Assembly: GCF_019703515.2 (NCBI RefSeq)
Contig: NC_059349.1
Location: forward strand, 27,772,744 to 27,836,743
Reading direction: 5' to 3'
DNA from: Myxocyprinus asiaticus
Lineage: Eukaryota; Chordata; Actinopteri; Cypriniformes; Catostomidae
Length of the DNA: 64,000 nt
Part shown: positions 33,171 to 44,964 of the stretch, piece by piece
Position numbering within the stretch: position 1 is the stretch's first letter
How the letters are laid out: each line of letters opens with the position of its first letter
Program-made: the position numbers and the translations under genes
The notes under the pieces: generated by a model
What the model was told of the DNA's origin: nothing
The model's input: only the letters and a program-made list of their open reading frames with translations
Databases searched by the model: none

Positions 33171-33639
33171 TCCCAGGTAGTGGCACGCAATACAAGCGGA
33201 TAAGCCCAGGATAGCCAACCGGTTGTATCACTTGCAAATAGCGCCTTTCACCTCCTCTGAGCTGAAGACGTGCACCATTAATTCCCAGTAGTGTTCACAA
33301 ACTATGTTCCATGGTTGACTTCCTCCGAGCTCTGTGGCAGTCGAGTCTTCGGAGAGACTCACTGCCGGGCCAGTACATGTGCTAACTAAGAGCCCTGTTC
33401 TGGGGTAGGTGCTCCGCATGTGGCGGTTCCCTGTAAGGTAACCCCATGCGATGTATATCTTCCGCCAATTCGTTTACCTGTTGGCAAACGGCGTCTTCCT
33501 TGGGCAGAGCCCCCTCTGCCCCAGTCTCCATGTTTGTAGCAACTCCTCCCCCATTGGGTAGGATCTACCATGAGACTCTCCACATGGTCGGCAAGACCAT
33601 GTGACGTATTTTCCACTTAAATATCCCCCCACTCTTTGA
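33171..33639 (+). other. DIRS-A 3' untranslated region
   Basis: Sequence between recombinase and terminal repeat has no coding. It contains GGCGGTTCCCTGTAAGGTAA and a CCACATGGTCGGCAAGACCATGTG inverted motif near 33579-33603. This could include the internal complementary region but I could not demonstrate it. Confidence 0.5.
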
Positions 33640-33815
33640 ATGAGTGGTTGCATACCAGCACCTTTTATACCCGTATGTCCGGGTGAGTGGCATGCAAATA
33701 CCACTCGCCAATTTTCATTGGCCTTTTATCAAAGACCAGAGGTGTTTCTGTCTCCCAAGAGTGACCCCTAGTGTCACTACATCGACACAACATCGAGTGA
33801 GTGACAGATAGGGAA
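33640..33815 (+). repeat. DIRS-A 3' terminal repeat (copy 3)
   Basis: Same sequence as 2735-2906 and 47940-48136 in the same written orientation, which makes it the inverted 3' copy for this plus-strand element. It carries TTTTATACCC and ATGCAAAT. Confidence 0.8.
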
Positions 33816-33849
33816 ACATAGTTTAACTCTTCTTCACATTAAGCACCTG

Positions 33850-34722
33850 GGAAAAGTGAGATGAGACATCCAGGTTGTAAAATCTGGCAAAAGTGGTAGG
33901 GGAAGCCCAACCTGCAGTTAGGCAGATGTCTTCAAGGGAAACACCATTAGACAATGCCCATGAAGATGCCATGCCTCTAGTAGAGTGGGCTTCTACTCCA
34001 ATAGGGCACTGTATGCCTTACTCTCCAATGTGAAAGCCTTTGTTTGGAGACAGCCAACCCTTTAAAGCGACATGTGACGCAGACAAAGAGCTGATCTGAA
34101 AGCCGCATTTGCCTTGTGCGATCGATACATGCACGCAGTGCTCTTACAGGACAAAGTGTGTGTAGCCTCTCCACTTCATTCGAAGTGAACGGAGGGGGGA
34201 AGAAAGCCTGAAGGGTAATAACCTGCACCCTGAATGGAGTGGTCAAAACTTTTGGCACTTAGCCTTTCCTGGGTTTAAGAATGGCTTTTGATAAGAATGG
34301 CTTTTGACTCTAAGCAGGAGTCATTGTCCGACAGCGCTTGATGGTCCCCGACTTGTTTTACTGAAGCCAAAGCGAGAAGCAGCGCAGTCTTTAATGAGAG
34401 TATGCATGAGCTCACTTAATCCAATGGCTCGAACAGCAGGCCTATGAGTGATTTTAACACAAGTTCCAAGTCCCAAACCGGCACGGTGGTGGGGCGAGAC
34501 GGTCTCACCCGCCTCGTGCCAAGTAAGAATTTTACAATCAAAGGGTGTCTGCCTGTTGATAGACCGGCCAGTGGGATATGTCCAGTTGCTATAGCAGCGA
34601 CACACTTTGAGCGTAGATGGGGTGAGACCCGCATCTAAACGTTCTTGTAGAAAATGAAGTATAGGCTGTATGGTGCACTGTACAGGGTCCTTGTGCCAAG
34701 AGGAACAGCAATCAGTGAACAC
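33850..34722 (-). pseudogene. DIRS-C tyrosine recombinase
   Basis: The frames 34722-34321 and 34634-34416 carry the core-binding region (PVQCTIQPILHFLQERLDAGLTPSTLKV... KFLLGTRRVRPSRPTTVPVWDL). The frame 34258-33977 starts MPKVLTTPFRVQVITL and holds DQLFVCVTCRFKG. After a frame change near 34010, the next about 150 bp encode AHSTRGMASSWA (H-x-x-R) and TFARFYNLD (Tyr), ending at a stop near 33850. Catalytic residues are all recognisable. The reading frame is broken at least twice. Confidence 0.7.
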
Positions 34723-34870
34723 TCACCATTTCAGCATGTATAAATATCTTGTTGAAGGGGCTCTGGCTTGTAATATGGTGTCGAGCACCGGTTGCGAGAG
34801 CCCGTGCGCATCAGTCAGGCACCGTACAGTGGTCACACAGGAAGTTTCCATAATTCTGGATGTGGTCATC
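34602..34870 (-). repeat. Direct repeat, left copy (within DIRS-C)
   Basis: This matches 35516-35786 at about 92% by eye, beginning CACTTTGAG(C/T)GTAGATGGGG and ending TAATTCTGGATGTGG. It covers the recombinase N-terminus and preceding linker of DIRS. Confidence 0.85.
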
Positions 34871-35515
34871 CGCACGACAAAAGCACATCCACCATCATTA
34901 CTGCAACGATGTTAGTGGGTGCAGTTTGTCTTCAATTTGTGTGTTTCTACTAGAGTATTGGAGTGCATGTAGCTGCGCTGTGTGACAGGTGCTATTTACA
35001 TCTAGTGCAAATAGTCACTCTGTTATTAATTATAATAGGAGTAGTTGCGTCGCTTTCAGTGTAGATAGAAATTCAAAATGTCTTTCATAGAATATTGTCA
35101 TAAACAGAAGGAGCTGTCTGATTGAGCCAAAACAAGTGTATTTTTTTGTTTAACACTTATATTGTGTTCCGGTCTGTAACACATAAAGGACAGGCAAGGA
35201 GGAGGCGTGAATCGGCTAAACAGTAAATATAAAGATTTAATGGTAAACTTAAAACCAACATAAACAAACATGCAGCGCGGCCGCGTGCGTCTCTCTCTCT
35301 CTCTCTCCAACCAGCCGCCCCTTATCTCGCTCTCCTGCTGATCAGCTGATTCAGCGCCGGCTGTGCTCCCTCACGGCCTGGCCACGCCCTCCTCCTCGTC
35401 ACTCGATCATTTTGTTTTTACTTAATCCAATTGGAATAAAAGTCCTTGACTTTGTTCACATCTTGTATCTGAAAACACAAAAAAGTTTGGAACATTTTCT
35501 TTACATTTTTTTTTT
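34871..35515. other. 645-bp unidentified insert between direct repeats
   Basis: There is no DIRS similarity. It contains ACACATAAAGGACAGGCAAG near 35180, a CpG-rich GC segment at 35270-35400 (CAGCGCGGCCGCGTGCGTC) and a short (TC)n. I recognise no domain. It may be a fragment of another retroelement. Confidence 0.4.
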
Positions 35516-35786
35516 TCACTTTGAGTGTAGATGGGGTGAGACCCGCATCTAAACGTTCTTGTAGAAAATGAAGTATAGGCTGTACGGTTCACTGTACAGG
35601 GTCCTTGTGCCAAGAGGAACAGCAATCAGCAAACACTCACCATTTCAACATGTATAAACATCTTGTTGAAGGGGCACTGGCTTGTAATATGGTGTCGAGC
35701 ACCGGTTGTGAGAGCATGTGCGCATCAGACGGGCACCGTTCAGTGGCCACACATGAAGTTTCTATAATTCTGGATGTGGATGCCAA
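35516..35786 (-). repeat. Direct repeat, right copy (within DIRS-C)
   Basis: Second copy of 34602-34870. It continues without break into the RNase H linker at 35790 and so is the copy in its native context. Confidence 0.85.
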
Positions 35787-36512
35787 ATCGTGCCCCCCGC
35801 CTGTGTGAGCAGGTGAACAGGTCTCTGTTCAGTGGAATCCTCCACATTTGGGTGATTTAAGAGCTCTGTTAATTCTGGGAACCATGGACGGTTCGGCCAT
35901 TCCGGTGCAACCAACAGTACCACTTCCCCATCCTCCCGAATATTGTACAATACTTGGTGAAGTAAGTGGACGGGAGGGAATGCATACTTGCGCCCCGCTG
36001 GCCAATTGTGGGCTAGCACATCCAAGCCCAGTGGGGAATAAGTCAGGGCGTACCACAGGCGACAGTGTGTTGTCTCCAGTGATGCAAATAGATCTATTTT
36101 GGCTTCCCTGAATTGATCCCATATCATCAGAACTGTGGACAGAAGTCTCCATTCTCCTTTTATAATGCCCTGTCGTGAAAGCAAATCTGCGCCACAATTC
36201 AGGTGACCTGTAACGTGCATCGCACATATAGATAGATGTTTCTCGCACCAGAGGAGAAGCTGGAACACCAGGTTCATCAGTGGTCGAGATCGAACTCCCC
36301 CTTCGACACATAGTTGTGACTACTTTGCGTCTGGATACTTGACCGAGTGCCACACCCGTTTGATGGCTGTCCACCGTCCCCATCCAACCTGACAGAGCTT
36401 GAGAGGGTCTGCAGAGAAGCATGGCAGAAAATCCCCAAATCGAGGTGTGCAAAGCTTGTCGCATCATACCCAAAAAGATTTGAGGCTGTAATCCCTGCAA
36501 AAGGTGCTTCAT
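35762..36512 (-). pseudogene. DIRS-C RNase H and linker
   Basis: The frame 36277-35762 reads MNLVFQLLLW, HVTGHLNCGADLLSRQ (the DIRS H-x-x-G-x-x-N-x-x-A-D-x-L-S-R block), AKIDLFASLETTHCRLWYALTYSPLGLD and GTIWHPHPEL. The overlapping frame 36512-35829 starts with the preceding block (PSQALSGWMGTVDSHQTGVALGQVSRRKVVTT). One frame change joins them. Similarity ends at 36512. Confidence 0.7.
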
Positions 36513-36684
36513 CTAAGTACTGAGTTAAGGGTCTGAATACTTATGTCAATGTGATATTTCAGTTTTTTTCTTTTTAATAAATGTGCAAAGTTATCAAAAA
36601 TCTGGTTTTTGCTTTGTCATTATGAGGTTTGGAGTGTAGATTGATTTGAAAAAAATATATCATTTAAATACTTTATGAAGGCAC
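36513..36684. mobile_element. Tc1-like terminal fragment
   Basis: This stretch (GTACTGAGTTAAGGGTCTGAATACTT and TTCAGTTTTTTTCTTTTTAATAAATGTGC, ending CTTTATGAAGGCACTATA) has the composition and words of a fish Tc1-like end. It sits exactly between DIRS-C and the next Tc1, with no partner end visible. Confidence 0.5.
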
Positions 36685-36712
36685 TATATACATATACATA
36701 CATACATACATA

Positions 36713-37958
36713 CACTATATTGCCAAAAGTATTCGCTCACCCATTCAAATAATTGAATTCAGGTGTTCTAATCACTTCCATGGTCACAGGTGTATAAAAT
36801 GAAGCACCTAGGCATGCAGACTGCTTCTACAAACATTTGTGAAAGAATGGGCCACTCTCAGGAGCTCAGTGAATTCCAGCGTGGTACTGTGATAGGATGC
36901 CACCTGTGCAACAAGTCCAGTCGTGAAATTTCCTCGCTACTAAATATTCCACAGTCAACTGTCAGTGGTATTATAACAAAGTGGAAGCGATTGGGAATGA
37001 CAGCAACAGCCACGAAGTGGTAGGCCACGTAAAATGACAGAGCGGTGTCAGCGTATTCTGAGGCACATAGTGCGCAGAGGTCGCCAACTTTCTGCAGAGT
37101 CAATCGCTACAGACCTCCAAAGTTCATGTGGCCTTCAGATTAGCTCAAGAACAGTGCGTAGAGAGCTTCATGGAATGGGTTTCCATGGCCGAGCAGCTGC
37201 ATCCAAGCCATACATCACCAAGTGCAATGCAAAGCGTCGGATGCAGTGGTGTAAAGCACGCCGCCACTGGACTCTAGAGCAGTGGAGACGCGTTCTCTGG
37301 AGTGACGAAGCACACTTCTCCATCTGGCAATCTGATGGACGAGTCTGGGTTTGGCGGTTGCCAGGAGAACGGTACTTGTCTGACTGCATTGTGCCAACTG
37401 TGAAGTTTGGTGGAGGGGGGATTATGGTGTGGGGTTGTTTTTCAGGAGCTGGGCTTGGCCCCTTAGTTCCAGTGAAAGGAACTCTGAATTCTTCAGCATA
37501 CCAAGAGATTTTGGACAATTCCATGCTCCCAACTTTGTGGGAACAGTTTGGGGATGGCCCCTTCCTGTTCCAACATGACTGCGCACCAGTGCACAAAGCA
37601 AGGTCCATAAAGACATGGATGAGCGAGTTTGGTGTGGAAGAACTTGACTGGCCTGCGCAGAGTCCTGACCTCAACCCGATAGAGCACCTTTGGGATGAAT
37701 TAGAGCGAAGACTGCGAGCCAGGCCTTCTCGTCCAACATCAGTGTCTGACCTCACAAATGCGCTTCTGGAAGAATGGTCAAAAATTCCCATAAACACACT
37801 CCTAAACCTTGTGGAAAGCCTTCCCAGAAGAGTTGAAGCTGTTATAGCTGCAAAGGCTGGGCCGACGTCATATTAAACCCTATGGATTAAGAATGGGATG
37901 TCACTTAAGTTCATATGCGTCTAAAGGCAGATGAGCGAATACTTTTGGCAATATAGTG
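36713..37958 (+). mobile_element. Tc1/mariner transposon, near-intact
   Basis: 1246 bp with 27-bp terminal inverted repeats that are perfect in the part compared (CACTATATTGCCAAAAGTATT on the left, complement on the right) and flanking TA dinucleotides (36711-36712 and 37959-37960), the Tc1/mariner target duplication. It encodes one transposase with a single visible frame lesion (see next entry). It lies in TA/CATA-rich DNA. Confidence 0.92.
36790..37876 (+). pseudogene. Tc1-type transposase (one frameshift)
   Basis: The first frame (36790-37023) gives the N-terminal helix-turn-helix: ELSEFQRGTVIGCHLCNKSS, then SSLLNIPQSTVSGIITKWKR. The second (37034-37876, 280 codons) gives the second DNA-binding half and the DDE domain: WSDEAHF with D91, FQHDCAPVH with D182 and [13 protein letters not shown] with E217 (numbering within the second frame), so DD34E spacing is intact. 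A GGGG-rich loop ([11 protein letters not shown]) is typical. The frames differ by one step at about 36998-37004, consistent with a 2-nt loss. The real start is likely the Met near 36799 or 36814. No stop is seen elsewhere. Confidence 0.88.
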
Positions 37959-38287
37959 TATATATATATAGTATACTGTATATATCAATGCCCTTTTTAT
38001 CCTTCCGTCCCTGTCTCTGCTGAAGTAATAAAGATGAAAAACCACATTTGAATTGGTGTGTGTTCATGTGTGCGTCATAAAACCATCAAATTTCTTACTT
38101 TTCTGGTTGCTAGAGGCTGGTGTTAACATTACCTGAGTTTACTTTGCTAGATTAATTTCCTGTTTGACCAGTGCTGTGTTTACAGAGGGCAGGTGCTGAT
38201 ATTTTTGTTGTTGTTACTCATTGTCTCTGTCCCAATATGATAACAGCCCAAAAACAGAAGCGATTACAACACACTTTAAAAGGTTTT
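37959..38287. other. Unassigned DNA
   Basis: A TA-rich run (37959-37990) is followed by sequence with no recognised features. Confidence 0.5.
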
Positions 38288-38344
38288 CTTTTCTTTCTTT
38301 TCTTTTCTTTTCTTTTCTTTTCTTTTCTTTTCTTTTCTTTTCTT
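38288..38344. repeat. (TTTTC)n microsatellite
   Basis: Eleven or so TTTTC units in the plus-strand reading. Confidence 0.9.
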
Positions 38345-38819
38345 GTGGGGTATTATATTTGAATATACAGTATTATTTTCTTTCTGAATGATTTGCAACT
38401 TAAATTGTTGTTCTTAATTTCCATAAGGGATAGTTCACCACACACAACCCCAATTCCGACAGTATGAAAAATGCTAATAAAAACAAAAAGGAGTGATTTG
38501 TAAATTATATTCACCCTTTGCTATATTGAAAGCACTACAACTAAACATTATATAATGTTTTATCTTGTGAATTTCATTACAGTAATTTCAAATCAGATGA
38601 TTGCAACACACTCCAAAAAAGTTGGGACTGTCGAGTGTTTACCATTGTGAAACATCACCATTTCTTCTAATAACACTTATTAAGCATTTAGGCACTGAAG
38701 ACACAAGTTTGTTAAGTTTAGAAAGTGGAATTTTCCCCCATTCATCTATTATGCAGGTCTTCAGCTGTACAGTTGTATGGGGTCTTCATTGCCGTATTGT
38801 GCACTTCATAATGCACCAC

Positions 38820-39290
38820 ACATTCTCAATTGGAGATGGTCAGGACTGCAGGCAGGCCAATCTAGCACCCGCACTCTCTGCTTATTCGGCCAGTATGTGG
38901 TTTGAAGTTGTCCTGCTGAAAATTACGGGACGTCCCTGGAAAAGACGGTGCTGGATGTCAGTATATGCTGCTCCAAAATGTTTACATATCTGTCTGCATT
39001 AATAGTGCCCTCACAGATGTGTGAGTTACCCATGCCATGGGCTCTGACACACCTCTGGCCCATACAGACACTGGCTTTTGGACCTGATGCTGATAACAGC
39101 TTGGATGGCCCTTTTCCTCTTTGGCCCGGAGAACACAACGGCTGTGTTTTTCAAAAACTATTTGAAATGTGGACTCATCGGACCAAAAAACATTATTCCA
39201 CTGTTCTACTTTCCATCTAAGATGAGACTGAGCCCAGAGAAGTCGGCAGCTTCTGGACAGTGTTAATGTATGTCTTCTGCTTTGCATAGA
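38820..39290 (-). pseudogene. Tc1-like transposase remnant
   Basis: On the minus strand, translation gives VFWSDESTFQIVF (first Asp, about 39195), then GMGNSHICEGTINADRYVNILEQHI, then FQQDNFKPHT (second Asp, about 38885), and further on ISN-ECVVHYE where family members have an E in an IEN motif. The pieces lie in different frames with stops. The order and motifs identify a DDE/D transposase of the IS630-Tc1-mariner superfamily. Confidence 0.7.
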
Positions 39291-39897
39291 AAAGTCTTAA
39301 CTTGCATCTGTGGATGCAGCGGCAAACAGTGTTGACTAACAAAAGTTTACTAAAGTATTCCCAAGCTCATGTCATGATATCCATTACAGATGAATGATGT
39401 TTTTTAAGACAGTGACGTCTGAGGGATCAGAGATCTTGCGCATTCAGAAGTGGTTTTCAGCTTGCCCTTTACACACCGATTTTGACCAGATTCCTTGAAT
39501 CGTTTAACTATATTGTGCACTGTAGAGGATGAAATGGCCAAAATCCTTCCAATTTGCTTTGGGGAACATTGTTCTCAAAGTGCTGGATTATTTGCTGAAG
39601 CATCTGTTGGCAAATTGACAAGTCTCGAATGACCAATGGTGTAAGTTTGGGGAGGGACTATCTGTACAACCATTGGAAGACTGGAGAAGTTTTCTGGAAT
39701 TTGTGTGAAACCCTCATTAGTCTTCCATTCTCGAGCATTATGGACAGGCATAAAGTGTTTCCAGCAGCAACATGTGCAGCAGGTGCTGTACAATAAAATG
39801 TGCAAGACTGTACTGTTGTTCCCAACAAGCAAAGACTCCTTGGTAATGCAGTGGAGTCTGGTATTACTGCCAATCCAGTCTACCGAGTGGGATAGAA

Positions 39898-40103
39898 AAC
39901 TGTATTTCAAACTCATAAAAGACAAACCTGGCACAATACAAAAGGAGTCAAGAGCAACAACACACTGTCTTTCTGTTTTTAGACAAAGGAAACTAGGCCA
40001 AGCAATTCCTTAGACATGTAAAGTGTCCATAATAGTTTCTCCCAGTAATGAACAGATCATCATCCTTTGGGCTGGGAAAGGATCTGCGCTCTATGGCTCC
40101 CTT
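39898..40103. repeat. Segment shared with 48138-48345
   Basis: About 205 bp, starting GTATTTCAAACTCATAAAAG and ending GATCTGCGC(T/A)CTATGGCTCC, nearly identical to 48138-48345. It lies inside the decayed Tc1 element, ending exactly where the second 59-bp duplicate starts. Confidence 0.85.
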
Positions 40104-40352
40104 TACACACCGAGATTTGACCAGATTCCTTGAATCGTTTAACTATATTGTGCCCTGTATTTTGAATTTTGAATCTGATTTTAAATTACTGTACGTTAAA
40201 AACAAACAATGAAATTCACAAGGTAAAACTTTATATAATGTTTAGTTGTAGTGCTTTCAACATAGCAAAGGGTGTATATAATTTACAAATCACTCCTTTT
40301 TGTTTTTATTAGAATTTTTCATACTGTCCCAACTTTTCCGGAATTGGGGTTG

Positions 40353-40598
40353 TAAATGAAAATTAGACAGTACACTTTTATAATATTACCTTCTCATTAA
40401 AACTCCCCTTTAATTGCAAAGGTCCATCAGACAAGACAGTTAATTTGTTTGCTAATACTACATACCCTGATGCTGGACATTTCAGATTTTATAGTAATTA
40501 TTTTGAACAGTTTCACTTTATAGAGACACCTCCTTTTCTCATCTTCTTGGGGCAATTGGCTGCTGACAAGTACACTGACATTGTTTTGTATATATATA
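40353..40598. other. Short unassigned spacer
   Basis: AT-rich sequence, nothing recognised. Confidence 0.4.
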
Positions 40599-41964
<1,366 letters not shown>

Positions 41965-42627
41965 TATGACACGATGGTAGTAGGTCTGATCACTGACAAT
42001 GATGAAACAGCCTACAGAGAGGAGGTGCACACTCTGACACACTGGTGTCAGGAGCACAACCTCTCCCTCAACGTCAGTGAGACAAAGGAGCTTGTGGTGG
42101 ACTTCAGAAGAAAACACAGTCCCATCACCATCAATGGAGCACCAGTGGAGAGAGTCAGCAGCTTCAAGTTCCTGGGTGTCCACATCACTGAGGAACTCAC
42201 ATGGTCCATCCACACTGAAGCCGTTGTGAAGAAGGCTCATCAGCGCCTCTTCTTCCTGAGACGGCTGAGGACATTTGGAATGAACCGCCACATCCTCACA
42301 TGGTTCTACACCTGCACTATAGAGAGCATCCTGACTGGCTGCATCTCCACCTGGTACGGCAATAGCACAGCCCACAACCGCAAAGCACTGCAAAGGGTGG
42401 TGCGAAATGCCAGACACATCATCAGAGGTGAGCTTCCCTCCCTCCAGGACATATATACCAGACGGTGTGTGAAAAAAGCTCGGAGGATCATCAGAGACTC
42501 CAGCCACCCGAGCCATGGGCTGTTCTCACTGCTACCATCAGGCAGGCGATATCGCAGCATCAGGACCCGCACCAGCCGACTACATGATAGCTTCTTCCCC
42601 CAAGCAATCAGACTTTTGAACTCTTGA
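41965..42627 (+). pseudogene. L2-type LINE reverse transcriptase, C-terminal part
   Basis: One open frame of about 220 codons. It reads TMVVGLITDNDETAYREEV just after the catalytic box position, then HWCQEHNLSLNVSETKELVVDF, FKFLGVHI, and QRLFFLRRLRTFGM, through to FFPQAIRLLNS and the natural stop at 42625-42627. The catalytic box itself is incomplete: the sequence reads KYDT where members have Y-A-D-D-T, which places the 5' truncation or a small deletion exactly there. The rest is intact, suggesting a fairly recent insertion. Confidence 0.8.
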
Positions 42628-43096
42628 TCTCCCACAATCAAAATATATCAGCACTGCACTTTATTACTCTTATTCTTATATCTCACTCCGGACTGTCATA
42701 AATTATATTATTATTATATTATATTCTCTCTTAACAACTTACTATCAACCGACAGCCTGAATGTCAATACAGTACAATACAACCTACTTTAAATTCTATA
42801 TATACTATATATACTTTTTTTTTTTTATTGAATAATGTGTATCTATATTGTGTGTATTGTATACTGTACAGTGTATGTTATTATTTGTATATTATGTTGT
42901 GTGTAATTATGTGTATATTAGACTTTAAATTGTGTTGTGTTAATTTGATGTTATTGTAAATTGGTATATGTCTCATCACTGTCACGACTGCTATGTTGAT
43001 CAGAACTGCACCCAAGAATTTCACACACCATTGCACTTGTGTATATGGCTGTGTGACAATAAAAGTGATTTGATTTGATTTTGATTTGATTTGAAT
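41965..43096 (+). mobile_element. L2-type LINE, 3' fragment with TGATTT tail
   Basis: The fragment has an open RT C-terminal frame to 42627, a 3' UTR, and a tail of TTTGATTT repeats (43064-43095). It is 5' truncated inside the RT palm. The same 3' UTR recurs at 62288-62655. Confidence 0.85.
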
Positions 43097-43156
43097 ATAA
43101 CATTTGCCTTTTCATCATGACAGTCATCCAAGAGATACACTGTAACATACATTGCA

Positions 43157-43514
43157 GGGTTAGAAATTAATGTGGGCTCGGGGCAAAAGTGCCACTAAAA
43201 ATGCCCCTGAAAATCAAAATGTGGGCCGAAAAATGCCCTTGTACTGAACTCTCCTGTTTTTTGTTTGTAACATCTGATATAGTTCTTAATATTCTATTTT
43301 ATTATGCATAATATGGCCTCAAACTGTATGAGCTGATATTGATTGAATTCTTACCATAAAAGGAAGTAAATTCTCAATCTTGAATTGATTAAACTGATGT
43401 ATTTGACATAAACGAATGAGACAGTATGTTTTAAATGGTTAGATTGTTTGTCCCTGAAAATCAAATCCAGGGTTCAAATATTGCCCCTTAATGTAATAGT
43501 TAATTCCTGACACT
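43157..43514. mobile_element. Possible short DNA transposon
   Basis: It starts CAGGGTTAGAAATTAATGTG and ends TTAATTCCTGACACTG. The complement of the end (CAGTGTCAGGAATTAA) resembles the start. Words such as GTCCCTGAAAATCAAA repeat internally (43205, 43450). No target duplication was found. Confidence 0.4.
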
Positions 43515-44964
43515 GATACACTGTATAAAAATGATTTGTCATTGAAAATCAGCTTCATGTGACATCTAATTGGAAAATTTGTTTTATGTCAAAATATTAT
43601 TTGATATGACTGATTCAATCTGATTATGTTAGGATACACCAACAAAATTTATAAGGGTTAGATCAAATAGAAATAGATTTCTCTCAATGTGCTACTGCCT
43701 TTGTATGCAAAGAAATCATTTGATGAAGACCTGATTAAAATCCTCCATAATTTTCCCCAATACAATTTCCATGTAAGCCCTTTCCTACTATAGTCAAATG
43801 TGTGTGCATGTCTTTATGGATCCTCAGTAAGTGATTATAAAAGGGTTTAAGTTTCATGCATATAATTACTACTGTATCTCTTTTTGAGGTGAGTTGACCT
43901 CTGTTCCCACAGTAACAACAATGCCATTGATGCACTGCAGCAAGTGTTACTATGGAAACTGCATTGAGATCATCAGGATTTACCAAAGAATTGAAAGCAA
44001 TTAAAACAAAGAACAAGTCTATATAGGGGGAGAAAGGGAGAGAATGAAAGAAAAAGATGACATTATCCTCTTCAGACAGCTTGTGCTTATTCTGACTGTT
44101 AGCTTTGAAGTCTGATCCTATTTTGGCAGGCATCATCGGTAATATTCACTATTATTCTATTTCATCCAAGTCAGCCAAACATGAGGCCTGTAACATTTTT
44201 CAATGTGACTTCAAAGGACTAATAAAAATAAGAAAATGTAATTTATTGTTCAGAGTATTTTGGCATACCTTGAAAGTATACTGGAAAATAAATTATACTG
44301 GTAATATCTATTTAGAGTGTTCTGAATGTGTGTTATGCTTGTGTGAATGTGGTTAGCGTGTTATACATATTTCTGGATGATTTGGTTGAGAGAACATAAT
44401 TTCTCTGTCTAATTACAATTGTTTACATTCATTTTGTAGTACACGTTTTTCTTCACGAGGGTTTACATTTTGGTAATGATTCCACCACGTAAGTACACCT
44501 AAAGGCCTTCAGTGTGCCTACAGTAATCAGCCACACATAATTAAACGGTTTCATCAAAACATTCCCACTTTCAAAAGCCACTTCCCTCAATAAAGTTGCC
44601 CCTAAAGAACCAATTTTCTGCCTCCTCTTTGGCGCCCTCCCAGCAGATGGCGCGCTAGGCGGCCTCCTTGTTCGCCTATGCCTAGAAACTAATGTTTAAC
44701 AGCATTAGCACTGACCATAGGCTATCAACAAGACACAATTTATCGATGCCTATACTGAATTATGAAACCTAAATTATAGAGCTCATATCAAATCAATAAA
44801 CTGTTCAACCAGTCACATTTGAGGACATTAATTTTTTAGAGATAATCAGACACAAACTGTGTCTTCCCACGACCTTTATGCCCCATGCCAAGCACTTCTG
44901 CTGGAAAAACTATATAAAATGTATGAAGCAGAGTTGAAAATAAACTATAGCTACTTTGAATAAG
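43515..44964. other. Unassigned intergenic DNA
   Basis: No recognisable gene. Short CpG-bearing words GGCGCGCTAGGCGGCC occur near 44650. Opposing frames at 43735-44356 have no motif. Confidence 0.45.

Larger units (their letters stand above)
29854..33833 (+). mobile_element. DIRS-type retrotransposon family A copy 3 (plus strand, longest pol)
   Basis: The copy starts inside the gag N-terminal region (GAGAACATGACCATGGCAAC, equal to the complement near 2330), so the 5' terminal repeat is lost. Soon after, at about 29911, it skips most of gag. It then holds RT (30450-31089), RNase H (31090-32201), tyrosine recombinase (32203-33170), a 3' untranslated part and the 3' terminal repeat (33640-33815). 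This is the only copy here with all pol domains. The frame changes at several points and two nonsense codons are visible. It lies between two minus-strand DIRS elements. Confidence 0.85.
33834..36512 (-). mobile_element. DIRS-type retrotransposon C (minus strand), pol fragment
   Basis: The minus strand reads RNase H (36512 to about 35790), an interrupted linker, and tyrosine recombinase (34722 to about 33850). It starts directly at the terminal repeat of copy 3 on its 3' side, with no 3' terminal repeat of its own, and ends at a Tc1 fragment at 36513. RT and gag are missing. It is more like family A than B in the recombinase but distinct from both. The interval contains a 270-bp direct duplication that brackets 645 bp of foreign sequence. 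Confidence 0.75.
38445..40352 (-). mobile_element. Tc1/mariner-type transposon, strongly decayed
   Basis: The ends are CAACCCCAATTCCG and its complement CGGAATTGGGGTTG, with TA on the right (40353-40354) and CA on the left, probably a mutated TA. Sub-terminal sequence TAATAAAAACAAAAAGGAGT is also inverted at the other end. A transposase remnant runs on the minus strand. A 59-bp segment is duplicated (39465-39523 and 40099-40157) around foreign-looking sequence, so the element was rearranged after insertion. Confidence 0.75.

Noticed and set aside
34602..35786. LTR retrotransposon (direct repeats as LTRs)
   Set aside because: The repeats are DIRS recombinase-region coding sequence and the 645 bp between contain no gag/pol, primer site or polypurine tract.
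37168..37797. 209-codon minus-strand frame
   Set aside because: Antisense shadow of the Tc1 transposase, which has clear DDE motifs on the plus strand.
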